From Proteus cibi (GTDB lineage Bacteria; Pseudomonadota; Gammaproteobacteria; Enterobacterales; Enterobacteriaceae), in contig NZ_PENW01000009.1 in NCBI RefSeq assembly GCF_003144405.1, positions 248,001-312,000 of the forward strand: a stretch of DNA of 64,000 bases, given 5' to 3'. Below, piece after piece: positions 1 to 8,381 of this stretch (position 1 is the first letter of the stretch; each line of letters begins with the position of its first letter). The notes beneath the pieces are model-generated. The model did no database searches and was not told the origin of the DNA. It saw only the letters and a program-made list of their open reading frames with translations. The position numbers and the translations under genes were made by a program.

Positions 1-2
1 AA

Positions 3-254
3 GTTGATATTGCGAAAAAAGGCAACAGCAAAGGTCGTCGTTTACAACGTTGGGTTGAAGCGAATGGTATGAAGATGAGTGATGTGATTGCTTTTGGTGA
101 TAATTTTAATGATCTGAGCATGTTAGAACATGTGGGCTTAGGTGTTGCAATGGGTAATGCCTCAGATGAAGTGAAAGCCCGCGCTAAGATGGTCACAAAA
201 GTAAATTCACAGCCAGGCATTGCAGAAACTATTCATAAATATATTCTGTCTTAG
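3..254 (+). CDS. ybhA: YbhA-type HAD phosphatase, 3' end only
   Basis: C-terminal 83 residues of a Cof-type haloacid-dehalogenase phosphatase; the start lies before the window. The visible part has the HAD motif III/IV region: a lysine in the KGNSKG stretch, then AFGDNFNDLSML with the Asp pair that binds Mg2+, then VAMGNASDEVKARA, typical of Cof/YbhA proteins. In E. coli YbhA dephosphorylates pyridoxal phosphate and other sugar phosphates in the cytoplasm. Its position convergent to modC matches the E. coli ybhA-modCBA order, which supports the symbol. It ends just before a bidirectional terminator. Confidence 0.85.
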   Translation, partial: VDIAKKGNSKGRRLQRWVEANGMKMSDVIAFGDNFNDLSMLEHVGLGVAMGNASDEVKARAKMVTKVNSQPGIAETIHKYILS

Positions 255-280
255 CCCTATTTTTACATCACACAAAAGAC

Positions 281-308
281 AAAAACCTCATCAAAGATGA
301 GGTTTTTT
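281..308. terminator. Bidirectional terminator between ybhA and modC
   Basis: A perfect 12-bp stem (AAAAACCTCATC / GATGAGGTTTTT) with an AAA loop is flanked by A- and T-runs on both sides, so it can end ybhA on the plus strand and modABC on the minus strand. Confidence 0.85.
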
Positions 309-331
309 TATCAACAAAGACAACGAAAAAA

Positions 332-1396
332 TCAAAGATGGCGACTTAACGAAATGCTCTTTATTTGCGCATAAAGCCATTGCCCTTCTTGGATATTCAA
401 TTCATCTTTTGCCCACGGCGTGATCCTCGCCCATAAATAATTGCCATCATTGACCAGTTTCACATCAACTTGACCATCATTTTTAATGGTTTCAACCACT
501 TTCATATGCAAAATATTACGAATACTACTATTGGATGGACGCGTCGTTGTTAATGACACATCAGAAGCATCAATACGGACACGCACATCACGACCAATTT
601 TAGCCTCAATTTGAGGCAACCACAGCACTTGATTACCAAATGCCGTTGCTGTCATATCGTAATGGCTATGGTGTTCTACTACCATCACATTGGCGATACT
701 GCTTAATGTCTCTTTTTGTAACCAAGGACGTAATGCGCTACTTGCCCATACATCTTCAAGTTTACCTGTCGCCTTAATTTTTCCTGCATCCATCACAATG
801 ACGTTATCTGCAAGTCGAATAATTTCATCAAGGCTATGGCTCACATACAAAATAGGAATTTGTACATCTTGTGAGAGCTTTTCTAAATACGGCAGTAACT
901 CGCGTTTACGCGGTAAATCAAGCGAGGCTAAAGGCTCATCCATAAGCATAATATCAGGTGCGGTTAACAAGGCTCGCCCTATTGCCACGCGCTGTTTTTC
1001 ACCACCTGATAGTGTTATCGGAAAACGTGAGAGTAAATGTTCGATACCTAACAAATGAATAATGCGATCAAACTGCACTTTCATTGTCGGTGACATACCG
1101 TAAAGCAGATTTCCTCTTACCGTGTAATGAGGAAACAGTCGGGCATCTTGGAATACATAGCCCACTTTACGTTTTTCAGGTGGCAGATAAATTTTCTTTT
1201 CAGTATCAACCAGTGTGTGATTATTTAATACAATTCGCCCTGAATCCGGTTTGGTTAAACCACCAATCACATTAATCAGTGAAGTTTTACCCGCCCCAGA
1301 TAAACCAAAGACGGCAGTAATACTTTCTGTTGGCAGTTCAGTATTAATTTCCAGACGCAGTGATCCTAGCATCTGTTTAAAATTCATCTCTAGCAT
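332..1396 (-). CDS. modC: Molybdate ABC transporter ATPase ModC
   Basis: ATP-binding subunit that powers high-affinity molybdate import through ModB, on the cytoplasmic face of the inner membrane. The 354-residue protein has Walker A GLSGAGKT (31-38), a signature [16 protein letters not shown], Walker B ([12 protein letters not shown]), and a C-terminal Mop/TOBE oxyanion-binding domain from about residue 290. The start (MLEMNF) aligns with the E. coli protein and overlaps the end of modB by 7 nt, which indicates translational coupling. It is the last gene of modABC. Confidence 0.97.
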   Translation of the reverse strand: MLEMNFKQMLGSLRLEINTELPTESITAVFGLSGAGKTSLINVIGGLTKPDSGRIVLNNHTLVDTEKKIYLPPEKRKVGYVFQDARLFPHYTVRGNLLYGMSPTMKVQFDRIIHLLGIEHLLSRFPITLSGGEKQRVAIGRALLTAPDIMLMDEPLASLDLPRKRELLPYLEKLSQDVQIPILYVSHSLDEIIRLADNVIVMDAGKIKATGKLEDVWASSALRPWLQKETLSSIANVMVVEHHSHYDMTATAFGNQVLWLPQIEAKIGRDVRVRIDASDVSLTTTRPSNSSIRNILHMKVVETIKNDGQVDVKLVNDGNYLWARITPWAKDELNIQEGQWLYAQIKSISLSRHL

Positions 1397-2088
1397 ACGC
1401 CCCCCAATCTTTTACGACCCCAACGAGTTAGCCACTCTGAAGCCATTAAAGAGACGAGCGCCAAAATAATTGCAATCACACATAAACGGGCAGCATCCAT
1501 TTCCGCGCCCGGTGTTTCAATCAAGGTATACATTGCCAGAGGAATGGTTCTTGTTTCCCCCGGAATATTGGAGACGAAAGTGATTGTTGCGCCGAATTCT
1601 CCCAGTGAGCGCGCAAATGCCAACACAATTCCTGCGATGATCCCTGGCATAGACAAAGGTAACGTTATGGTAAAAAAGACTCGCAACGGTGAAGCTCCTA
1701 AGGTTCTCGCCGCTTGTTCCATACGTTGATCGACAGCTTCTAATGCTAATCTGATAGCCCTTACCATCAGTGGAAATGCAACCACCGCAGATGCAAGTGC
1801 TGCACCACGCCAACTAAAGGTAAAGCTAAAACCAAACCAATCATACAGCCATTCACCAATAAATCCCCGTCTCCCCATACTGATCAGTAAAAGATAACCA
1901 ACCACTACTGGAGGCAGAACTAAAGGTAAATGAATAATGCTATCAAGCAATGATTTACCGGGAAAACGTACCCTAACTAAAAGCCAAGCCATAAAAATGC
2001 CAAAAGGTAGACTGATAATAACGGCAATAGTCGATACCTTAAGGCTTAATATTATGGCTTGCCATTCGTATTCACTTAACATCTCCAA
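1390..2088 (-). CDS. modB: Molybdate ABC transporter permease ModB
   Basis: Inner-membrane permease of the molybdate importer, 232 residues with about five hydrophobic segments. The cytoplasmic EAA loop is clear: [20 protein letters not shown], the contact site for ModC. It is close to E. coli ModB along its whole length. It lies 11 nt downstream of modA and overlaps modC, forming one minus-strand operon. Nothing suggests decay. Confidence 0.97.
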   Translation of the reverse strand: MEMLSEYEWQAIILSLKVSTIAVIISLPFGIFMAWLLVRVRFPGKSLLDSIIHLPLVLPPVVVGYLLLISMGRRGFIGEWLYDWFGFSFTFSWRGAALASAVVAFPLMVRAIRLALEAVDQRMEQAARTLGASPLRVFFTITLPLSMPGIIAGIVLAFARSLGEFGATITFVSNIPGETRTIPLAMYTLIETPGAEMDAARLCVIAIILALVSLMASEWLTRWGRKRLGGVC

Positions 2089-2099
2089 AAGTATAATTC

Positions 2100-2870
2100 C
2101 TACAGTGGGCTAAAGCCGTATTTCTTAAAGATTTCTGCGGCTTGAGGTGTTTTCAGATAGTCATAAAAATCACGAACAGCTTTATTGTCCTGACCTTTTA
2201 CAACTGCCATTGGATACTCAACAGGTTTGTGGCTATCAGCTGGGAATACGCCAACCACTTTCACTTTATCACTCGCAACCGCATCAGAACCGTATACAAT
2301 ACCTAATGGTGCTTCATCACGTTCAACCAACGCCATACCACTACGTACGTTATTAGTTCGAGCCATTTCTGGACTTACTGTATCCCATGCTCCTAAATAT
2401 TCTAATGATTCTTTTGCATAGATACCAACAGGCACATGGTCCGGATCACCAACAGCAAGTTTTCCGCCATTCAGTAAGGATTTCCATTTGGTTTCCTTAT
2501 TAATAACAACGTCATTTAATTTGCTATCTTTAGGGGCGATGAGTACTAAATCATTACCTAATAGTGTATGACGTGAATCTGCAACCATTAAATTTTTATC
2601 GATTACGTAATCCATCCACTGCTGATCTGCTGAAATAAACAGATTTGCAGGTGCACCTTGCTCAATTTGACGAGCCAATGTTGAAGAAGATGCATAAGAT
2701 GCAACCACTTCAGTTTTCTTTTCTTGCTTATATTGTGCCGAAATTTCATTAAGAGCATTGGTAAGAGAAGCGGCAGCAAATACCGTTACTTTTTCCGATG
2801 CAAAACTTTGACTCACTAAAGCAAAAGAGATAACTGCACCAGCAAGTAACTTACCTGATAATTTTTTCAT
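2100..2870 (-). CDS. modA: Periplasmic molybdate-binding protein ModA
   Basis: Periplasmic receptor that captures molybdate (and probably tungstate) and delivers it to ModBC. The 256-residue protein starts with a Sec signal peptide (KKLSGKLLAGAVISFALVSQSFA, cleaved near residue 24), followed by VTVFAAASLTNAL, the anion-binding Ser region, and ASSSTLARQIEQGAPANLFISAD, typical of ModA. It is the first gene of modABC. A ModE-type operator lies 33 nt upstream of the start, consistent with repression when molybdate is plentiful. Confidence 0.97.
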   Translation of the reverse strand: MKKLSGKLLAGAVISFALVSQSFASEKVTVFAAASLTNALNEISAQYKQEKKTEVVASYASSSTLARQIEQGAPANLFISADQQWMDYVIDKNLMVADSRHTLLGNDLVLIAPKDSKLNDVVINKETKWKSLLNGGKLAVGDPDHVPVGIYAKESLEYLGAWDTVSPEMARTNNVRSGMALVERDEAPLGIVYGSDAVASDKVKVVGVFPADSHKPVEYPMAVVKGQDNKAVRDFYDYLKTPQAAEIFKKYGFSPL

Positions 2871-2902
2871 GTTCTAATTCCACTTAAATTAAAGAATAAC
2901 CA

Positions 2903-2926
2903 CGCTGTATATATCAAGATACAACG
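2903..2926. promoter_or_regulatory. ModE operator upstream of modA
   Basis: Two 8-bp arms, CGCTGTAT and ATACAACG, are inverted repeats at 7 of 8 positions and separated by 8 nt. They resemble the CGTTATAT...ATATAACG palindrome bound by ModE-molybdate at E. coli modA. The site is 33-56 nt upstream of the modA start, and modE is in the same window. The identification is inference from spacing and sequence. Confidence 0.65.
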
Positions 2927-3018
2927 TAAAATGAAAGGATTAGATGTGAGAAACTGGTTATATATCAATAAATATAACCATAAAAATAAGGATAAAAAAA
3001 CAAATAGAGAAAAGGTTA

Positions 3019-3145
3019 TATACTCTAAATAATTCAAGGTGTAGCTAGGCGACAAGTGAAAGAGTCGCTAGGAGCATACATAAGTATGTGACTAGTGCGA
3101 ATGAACGCCGTCAACAACGCTACGGCTTGAAGTATGACGAGTATA
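3019..3145. repeat. ERIC (IRU) element, copy 1, 127 bp
   Basis: An imperfect palindrome bounded by TATACTC at 3019-3025 and its exact complement GAGTATA at 3139-3145, total 127 bp, the canonical ERIC length. The core (AGGAGCATACATAAGTATGT then GACTAGTGCGAATGAACGC) is recognisably the ERIC consensus with substitutions. It sits between the acrZ terminator and the modA control region. A second, more diverged copy is at 57478-57605. Confidence 0.88.
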
Positions 3146-3151
3146 GCGAAT

Positions 3152-3183
3152 AAAAAAATAGCCCTCTAAAATAAAGGGCTATT
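3152..3183 (-). terminator. acrZ terminator
   Basis: A 9-bp stem (AATAGCCCT / AGGGCTATT, 3157-3183) with a 9-nt loop. Read on the minus strand it is followed by a run of seven T, as expected for rho-independent termination downstream of acrZ. Confidence 0.8.
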
Positions 3184-3203
3184 CTAAATCAGGGAGGGAG
3201 ATT

Positions 3204-3347
3204 CTATGATTTTTTGTCTGCTTTTGGCTGACTTGGTGAAATCAGGTTAAACACTTCACCTAAACCATAAATGATGCCCATAATGAGTACCATTACAACA
3301 GGTACCATCAAGAGAGCGAACCCTAAACTTTTCAATAATTCAAGCAT
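3204..3347 (-). CDS. acrZ: AcrZ small membrane protein of the AcrAB-TolC pump
   Basis: A 47-residue single-pass inner-membrane protein ([20 protein letters not shown], then a second half of the helix and a charged KADKKS tail). E. coli AcrZ (YbhT) binds AcrB and tunes the pump's substrate range. The start at 3347 is chosen over a longer in-frame ATG at 3392 because AGAGG lies about 7 nt upstream and the E. coli protein begins with the same MLELLKSL. The position between modA and divergent modE is that of E. coli acrZ. Confidence 0.93.
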   Translation of the reverse strand: MLELLKSLGFALLMVPVVMVLIMGIIYGLGEVFNLISPSQPKADKKS

Positions 3348-3506
3348 GATAACCTCTTTATCATGGTATATTCGGAAAGCCAGAGTTGGCATTTCTTCAC
3401 GAATGACGAATAATAACGCTATAGTTGTATATATTCTAGAGAATTATCGCTTTGTGTCGGCACAAAAAATGCGATAAACACACAAAAAAAGAAGAAGCCT
3501 ATCATT

Positions 3507-4298
3507 ATGCAAGCAGAAATATTATTAACTCTTAAACTTCAAGATAAGCTCTTTGCCGATCCTCGTCGTGTTGCATTATTAAAACAGATCAAAGCGACAG
3601 GTTCTATTAGCCAAGGGGCAAAAATGGCAGGCATTAGTTATAAAAGTGCTTGGGATGCCATTAATGAAATGAATCAACTCGCAGACGAACTTCTTGTTGA
3701 TAGAGCAACAGGAGGTAAAGGTGGCGGTGGTGCAACCCTTACTCATTACTGTGAGCGCTTACTTCAACTTTACGATCTGCTAGGTCAAATTCAGCAAAAA
3801 GCCTTTGATGTATTAAAAGACGATTCACTCCCTCTTGATAGCCTATTAGCGGCGATTTCTCGCTTTTCATTACAAACGAGTGCCAGAAACCAGTTTTTCG
3901 GTACCATTATTGAGCGTGATAATCTGCAAGTTCAACAGCATGTTAATGTGCAACTTGCTGATAAAAAAACGACTATTCGCGCTGCTTTAACAGAAAAAAG
4001 TGCAGATCGCTTAGGTCTGAAAAAAGGCAAAGAAGTACTGATCTTAATTAAAGCCCCATGGGTTAATATTGAAAAAGGGACTTCTTTAGCCCAACAATAT
4101 GACAATGCCCTTTTAGGCACGTTAACTCAAATTGAAACGGGCAGTGAAAACAGCGAATTAGTGGTGACATTAGAAGGTGGACAAGAAGTGTGTGCCACCT
4201 GTTCTAATCAGCATGTTAAAGAGCAAAAATTGCATATTAATGACAATGTAACGGCTTTATTTAATGCCGATCAGGTGATTGTCGCCACGCTGTGTTAA
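3507..4298 (+). CDS. modE: Molybdate-responsive regulator ModE
   Basis: Transcription factor that binds molybdate and then represses modABC and adjusts molybdoenzyme genes. The 263-residue protein has an N-terminal LysR-like winged helix (GSISQGAKMAGISYKSAWDAINEMN, about 30-55), the glycine-rich TGGKGGGGA wing, and two C-terminal Mop domains (TSARNQFFGTI near 130 and a second from about 195). Length and sequence match E. coli ModE. It is divergent from acrZ/modABC. In E. coli modF follows directly; here about 2.2 kb of foreign-looking DNA lies between them. Confidence 0.97.
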   Translation: MQAEILLTLKLQDKLFADPRRVALLKQIKATGSISQGAKMAGISYKSAWDAINEMNQLADELLVDRATGGKGGGGATLTHYCERLLQLYDLLGQIQQKAFDVLKDDSLPLDSLLAAISRFSLQTSARNQFFGTIIERDNLQVQQHVNVQLADKKTTIRAALTEKSADRLGLKKGKEVLILIKAPWVNIEKGTSLAQQYDNALLGTLTQIETGSENSELVVTLEGGQEVCATCSNQHVKEQKLHINDNVTALFNADQVIVATLC

Positions 4299-4330
4299 TT
4301 ATTAGCATGGTTGCTTTTTATTAAACAATA

Positions 4331-4376
4331 AAACCATCACTTAGTATTTTAGAAATAATATTAAGTGATGGTTTTT
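4331..4376 (+). terminator. modE terminator
   Basis: A 13-bp perfect stem (AAACCATCACTTA / TAAGTGATGGTTT) with an 18-nt loop, followed by TTTTAGTTT. It is 33 nt after the modE stop, so modE is probably no longer cotranscribed with modF. Confidence 0.85.
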
Positions 4377-4421
4377 AGTTTAGAAGAATATTTTTATTAA
4401 AGAATAAACAATTAAATTTAT

Positions 4422-5020
4422 TTATTCTGAATACATACGAGTAAAATAATCGCTAATTTTATTGTTATCAAGCAATCTATCTTTGGTAAAATCAAGACTA
4501 TCAGAGACTACAATATATTTTCTTAATTCTTCTGGAATATCTTTTATCGTTGCATAAATAGTAGGAACAATAAAGCGAAAATAGTCACCCGTTTTTGTTT
4601 CACCTTCATAGCCTACTGGGTAATCTTCATATAATTCATTAAGAGCTTCAAAAAGAAACATCCCCATTTTAGCCCCTATTCCCGCATCAGAATGATTCCA
4701 TCCCATTTTTTCAATTCAAAATCAAATTCTTTTATTATTTTTGGTTTATCATATTTTCTATAAGTATAACTTGAATATAAATCAACAATATAGTTAGCAT
4801 TCTTATTTATTTTATTGTTGTATTTTTCTGATTCACCATCAATATATTCAGATAAGTCATCCAAATATAATTTAATATCAGGTATCGATAATAGTACTTT
4901 AGGTAACCATCCACTATTGTTATTATACATTTTTGCTAGATACCCTTGATTATCCATGGCAACCCACGCATATGTATAAGATGAACCTGATATCCATTCT
5001 GAATTTAGAGGTAAAACCAT
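4422..5020 (-). pseudogene. Frameshifted putative immunity gene
   Basis: Two overlapping reading frames (4676-5020, 114 aa; 4422-4706, 94 aa) read best as one gene of about 198 codons broken at a run of six A around 4705-4711. Adding one A joins FELKK to MGWNHSDAGIGAKMG without interruption. The first half has a good GAGG site 5 nt before its ATG; the second has none, which favours a frameshift over two genes. The YTYAWVAMDNQGYLAKM segment resembles immunity proteins of polymorphic toxins, but I do not recognise the family with certainty. It is very AT-rich, in the tail of a TPS toxin relic. Confidence 0.55.
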
Positions 5021-5031
5021 ACATCCTCATT

Positions 5032-5364
5032 TTAATTGATAGGTCCATCCCATCGCAATTGATGACGTAATTCATTAGGGACCAAATTAAATAACATTTT
5101 TATATACTTTATATTGCCATCATATAATATACTTATTTTTGAACTGCATTTTTCAGTATATGTTTTAGCTTGAAAGTTTAAAAATGAAATATCACTTTCA
5201 TCAAAATTTTGATTAAGTATTTTTTTTGGTAAATTATGAATTAACTGTAATTCATAATAACAAGATTTATCTTTTGCTTTTGCTATCATTCCTCTGGACT
5301 GAATATTTCTTAATTGAGGTAAAATCCAATACATCATATCTATGTATATTTCATTTTTAGTCAT
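5032..5364 (-). CDS. Putative toxin-immunity protein
   Basis: A 110-residue, probably cytoplasmic protein without signal peptide or membrane segment; I do not recognise its family. It starts 6 nt after the stop of the toxin-like reading frame, with GTGAGA about 6 nt before the ATG, and its stop is 11 nt before the next gene. The size, low GC and position right behind a toxin C-terminus are those of an immunity gene for contact-dependent or two-partner-secreted toxins. The frame is intact, so the protein could still be made. Function is inferred from position only. Confidence 0.5.
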   Translation of the reverse strand: MTKNEIYIDMMYWILPQLRNIQSRGMIAKAKDKSCYYELQLIHNLPKKILNQNFDESDISFLNFQAKTYTEKCSSKISILYDGNIKYIKMLFNLVPNELRHQLRWDGPIN

Positions 5365-5370
5365 ATATTC

Positions 5371-5611
5371 TCACTTTATTTTTCTTACAGGTAATGGTTT
5401 TGAATCAACTATAGGATTGTCTATTCTAGTCCAGCTTCCATTATCTAACAATTGATTAATATATTTTATTTCTCCTATTTCATTATATATTTCCACTGCA
5501 GCAACCATCCTATGGTTACCTTCCGTTACATAATAAACACCCTTTTCTGTTTTTATTGTGGCTGATTGATTTTCAATTAAACTACTAGGATCACCCTGCG
5601 CATTTTTTTGT
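5371..5611 (-). pseudogene. Remnant of a TpsA/CdiA toxin C-terminus
   Basis: About 80 residues ending at 5371 (NAQGDPSSLIENQ, then VYYVTEGNHRMVAAVE and a basic KPLPVRKIK end). The EGNHRMVAA stretch resembles the ParB/sulfiredoxin-like fold found in some polymorphic toxin tips; this is pattern recognition, not a search result. The reading frame continues to 5700, but upstream of about 5611 it is an out-of-frame reading of the TpsB gene. The large secreted body of the TpsA protein is absent. It appears fused by deletion to tpsB. Confidence 0.5.
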
Positions 5612-6346
5612 ACCCATAAGGAATATTTACACTTACAGAATAAGAACGAGAATAGTGCGAACGAGATAAATCTGTATTTGAACTTAGTGAAAACCCCCAT
5701 TGTTCGCCTAATCCAAATAATGAATCTATGGTTGTAGTATTAGCTAATAGAATTTTACCTGTTGTTTTGGTACCTGAGTTATCAACGGTTAATTGATTTT
5801 TAAATGGCGATCTTTTATTGTTTTGAACAATAAAAATAGAAGAATACCCCACACTATTGCTTGGTTTTATATCTAATGTATATTGTGATGTTGTTAATCG
5901 ATTAAGTTGTTCAAGCCCATGCTCTAAATCACGTAAATTAAGTGTTTTTTCTTTATACGATGGAAAGATAATATTGACTAATCGAGAAGATATATTATTA
6001 ATAAAAATATCTTTTATTTTTCCTTCTATGACTTTAATTGTAAGTTTATTATTAGAGCGATTTTGATGAGAAATAATCGCCCGTGAAGTGATATAACCAT
6101 TTTTAATATATTCATTTGTTATAGTGTTAACGATACTCTGTATATCATTTACTGCTAAACATTGATGTAAATATTTTGATGTTAATTGATTTTGTTTTTT
6201 ACTACTTAATAGACTAGCGTCTTCTATTTTTATTTTATTAATTACAAAGCAATTATTTTTATTAACATCAGAAAAACTCATTTTATTTACTGATATTAAT
6301 AAAAAAATAATAACCAGTTAATCATTTTATTTTTAAATTTAGGCAT
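5577..6346 (-). pseudogene. Truncated TpsB (ShlB/FhaC/CdiB-type) outer-membrane transporter
   Basis: A fragment of a two-partner-secretion transporter. Visible are the POTRA region (CFVINKIKIEDASLL ... IKNGYITSRAIIS ... LTIKVIEGKIKDI), the second POTRA (LNLRDLEHGLEQLNRL), and the first barrel strands (NQLTVDNSGTKTTGK ... YSVSVNIPYGY), about 240 of roughly 550 residues. The barrel is cut at about 5606. The signal peptide (from ATG at 6346, MPKFKNKMINWLLFF) is out of frame with the rest; one extra T in the seven-T run at 6301-6307 would restore it. It is therefore broken at both ends and lies in a strongly AT-rich insertion between modE and modF. Confidence 0.75.
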
Positions 6347-6525
6347 ATAAAAATCATCCTTGAATTATTTTGTATATCATTACATAAGCTATCTAACTTA
6401 ATGGTTATCATTTTTTAATAGACGCTTATTTTTAATTAAGAATAATTCAACAGATATTGACAATGTTTAATTAACCCGATATTGGTAAGTACTCTATTTG
6501 CTCGAAAAAGCGACGGATAATAATA

Positions 6526-7992
6526 ATGAAATACTTGCAACTCAAAAAAACACAATTTCGATTAAGCGATACACTCTGTTTGCAAATTAATGACTTAACG
6601 ATTAATGAAGGTGACAGTTGGGCATTTGTGGGCAGTAATGGCAGTGGCAAAACGGCATTAGCAAATGCACTATGCCAAGAAGGTCTTTTGCTCTCTGGTG
6701 AGTTTATCAATACATTTTCTCATCCAATTAGTCTCTCTTTTGAAAAATTACAAAAAATGATTGAAGAAGAGTGGCGTCGTAATAACACCGATTTACTCAG
6801 TGAAGGTGAAGAAGACACAGGTTTAACCGTAGCTCAAGTTATTCAAATACAGGTAAAAGATGATGACCGATGTTTTTTATTAGCCAAACAATTTGGTGTT
6901 GAATATTTGCTATCAAGACGGTTTAAATATCTATCCACAGGTGAATCTCGCAAAATACTGCTTATTCAGCTTTTAATGAATAAACCTGATCTATTAATCT
7001 TAGATGAGCCTTTTGATGGTCTAGATATTGATTCTCGTCGCGCACTAAATGAACTACTCACATTATTACATCAACAAAATCTGACTATCATCCTGATTTT
7101 AAATCGTTTTAATGATATTCCTGATTTTATTCAGTATGCAGGTCTACTGATTAATTGCGAATTAGTCGCCAACGGTAAAAAAGAACAGATTTTATCTGAT
7201 TCGATAATAGGGCAGTTATCTCACAGTGAAACCCTTGAAAATCTCACACTGCCTGAACAAGATCCATCTAATGCCATTCCTCAATTACCACTAACGCTTT
7301 CCCCTATCGTACTAAAAGAGGGTGTCGTGAGTTATAACGATAAACCTGTGCTTCATCATTTAACTTGGGAAGTCAAACCCCAACAACATTGGCAAATTTT
7401 AGGGCCTAATGGAGCAGGAAAATCAACATTATTGAGCTTAATTACTGGCGATCATCCTCAAGGTTATAGCAATGACTTAACACTATTTGGTCGCAAAAGA
7501 GGGAGTGGTGAAACAATATGGGAAATTAAACGCCATATTGGTTATGTCAGTAATGCCTTACATCAAAGTTACCGTGTTTCTTCAACAGTAAAGAATGTGA
7601 TTATTTCAGGCTTTCATGACTCAATTGGTATTTATCAGGCTATGACAGATAAACAGCTTAAACTCGCTGATGAATGGTTAGCATTGATTGGTTTAACAAG
7701 CCATGCCAATAGTCCATTTCACGCTTTATCATGGGGACAACAACGCTTAGTGTTAATTGTTAGAGCGTTGGTTAAGCACCCTACTTTGCTTATTCTAGAT
7801 GAACCATTGCAAGGATTAGACACAACAAATCGACTCTTAGTGCAGCGTTTTATTGACATTATGATAAGCCATAGTAATACACAGCTTTTATTTGTGAGTC
7901 ACCATCAAGAAGACGCGCCATTATGTATTACTCATCGATTGACTTTTATTAAAGACGGCGAAATTTATCGCTATCAGCAAGAAATTTGTTAA
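6526..7992 (+). CDS. modF: ModF, double ABC-ATPase protein
   Basis: A 488-residue soluble protein with two ABC domains. The first has Walker A GSNGSGKT (36-43), signature YLSTGESRKILLIQLLM and Walker B LLILDEPFDGLD; the second has GPNGAGKS near residue 295, ALSWGQQRLVLI and LLILDEPLQGLD. E. coli ModF has the same architecture. Its role is unclear; it is linked to molybdenum or photorepair only by its operon and old genetic work. Here it is cut off from modE by the TPS relic, so it must use its own promoter. Confidence 0.93.
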   Translation: MKYLQLKKTQFRLSDTLCLQINDLTINEGDSWAFVGSNGSGKTALANALCQEGLLLSGEFINTFSHPISLSFEKLQKMIEEEWRRNNTDLLSEGEEDTGLTVAQVIQIQVKDDDRCFLLAKQFGVEYLLSRRFKYLSTGESRKILLIQLLMNKPDLLILDEPFDGLDIDSRRALNELLTLLHQQNLTIILILNRFNDIPDFIQYAGLLINCELVANGKKEQILSDSIIGQLSHSETLENLTLPEQDPSNAIPQLPLTLSPIVLKEGVVSYNDKPVLHHLTWEVKPQQHWQILGPNGAGKSTLLSLITGDHPQGYSNDLTLFGRKRGSGETIWEIKRHIGYVSNALHQSYRVSSTVKNVIISGFHDSIGIYQAMTDKQLKLADEWLALIGLTSHANSPFHALSWGQQRLVLIVRALVKHPTLLILDEPLQGLDTTNRLLVQRFIDIMISHSNTQLLFVSHHQEDAPLCITHRLTFIKDGEIYRYQQEIC

Positions 7993-8037
7993 ATAGGAAT
8001 TTTTACTGTCATAATCAGGGCAATGATTTTAGAAATT

Positions 8038-8066
8038 AACGCTAAACTTAGCGTTTGAATTTTTAT
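8038..8066 (+). terminator. Possible modF terminator
   Basis: An 8-bp inverted repeat (AACGCTAA / TTAGCGTT) with a 2-nt spacer is followed by TGAATTTTTATTT. It lies 46 nt after the modF stop. The remaining 7993-8381 holds no other gene that I can see, only the gpmA leader and promoter. Confidence 0.5.
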
Positions 8067-8327
8067 TTAAATCGACATTTTTTGCTTATTATTTAAACAA
8101 TGATAAATAAAGAATGTGTCGTTTTTACGGGCGTTATTTTCGTCTATTTTTTATACAAAACGGATATTTTGTTTTTTTACGCCGATCCCGCTAGATTAAT
8201 AGCTTGAACGATTAAGCAAAAGGTGTGACAACTGTGCAATAATTCATCGAACAAACGACATTTTTGACTTAATCCCCCTTGTTTTGTCACTTATGTTTGG
8301 CGTTCTTGTCGATGATCCATATAATGA

Positions 8328-8354
8328 TTGAAGTGCTAATTTTAAACTTATATT
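8328..8354 (+). promoter_or_regulatory. Candidate gpmA promoter
   Basis: TTGAAG (8328-8333) and TATATT (8349-8354) are separated by 15 bp, shorter than the optimum, 28 bp before the gpmA start. Other AT-rich hexamers are nearby, so the call is tentative. Confidence 0.3.
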
Positions 8355-8381
8355 AAGAAAGTAATTATAGGAGTCTAAACT

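Noticed and set aside
690-1058. 122-codon frame opposite modC
   Set aside because: Shadow of a well-supported gene, without ribosome site or recognisable domain.
3400-3450. Second ModE-like site before modE (AACGCTATAGTTGTATATAT)
   Set aside because: The halves do not form an inverted repeat of ModE type; likely promoter AT-richness.
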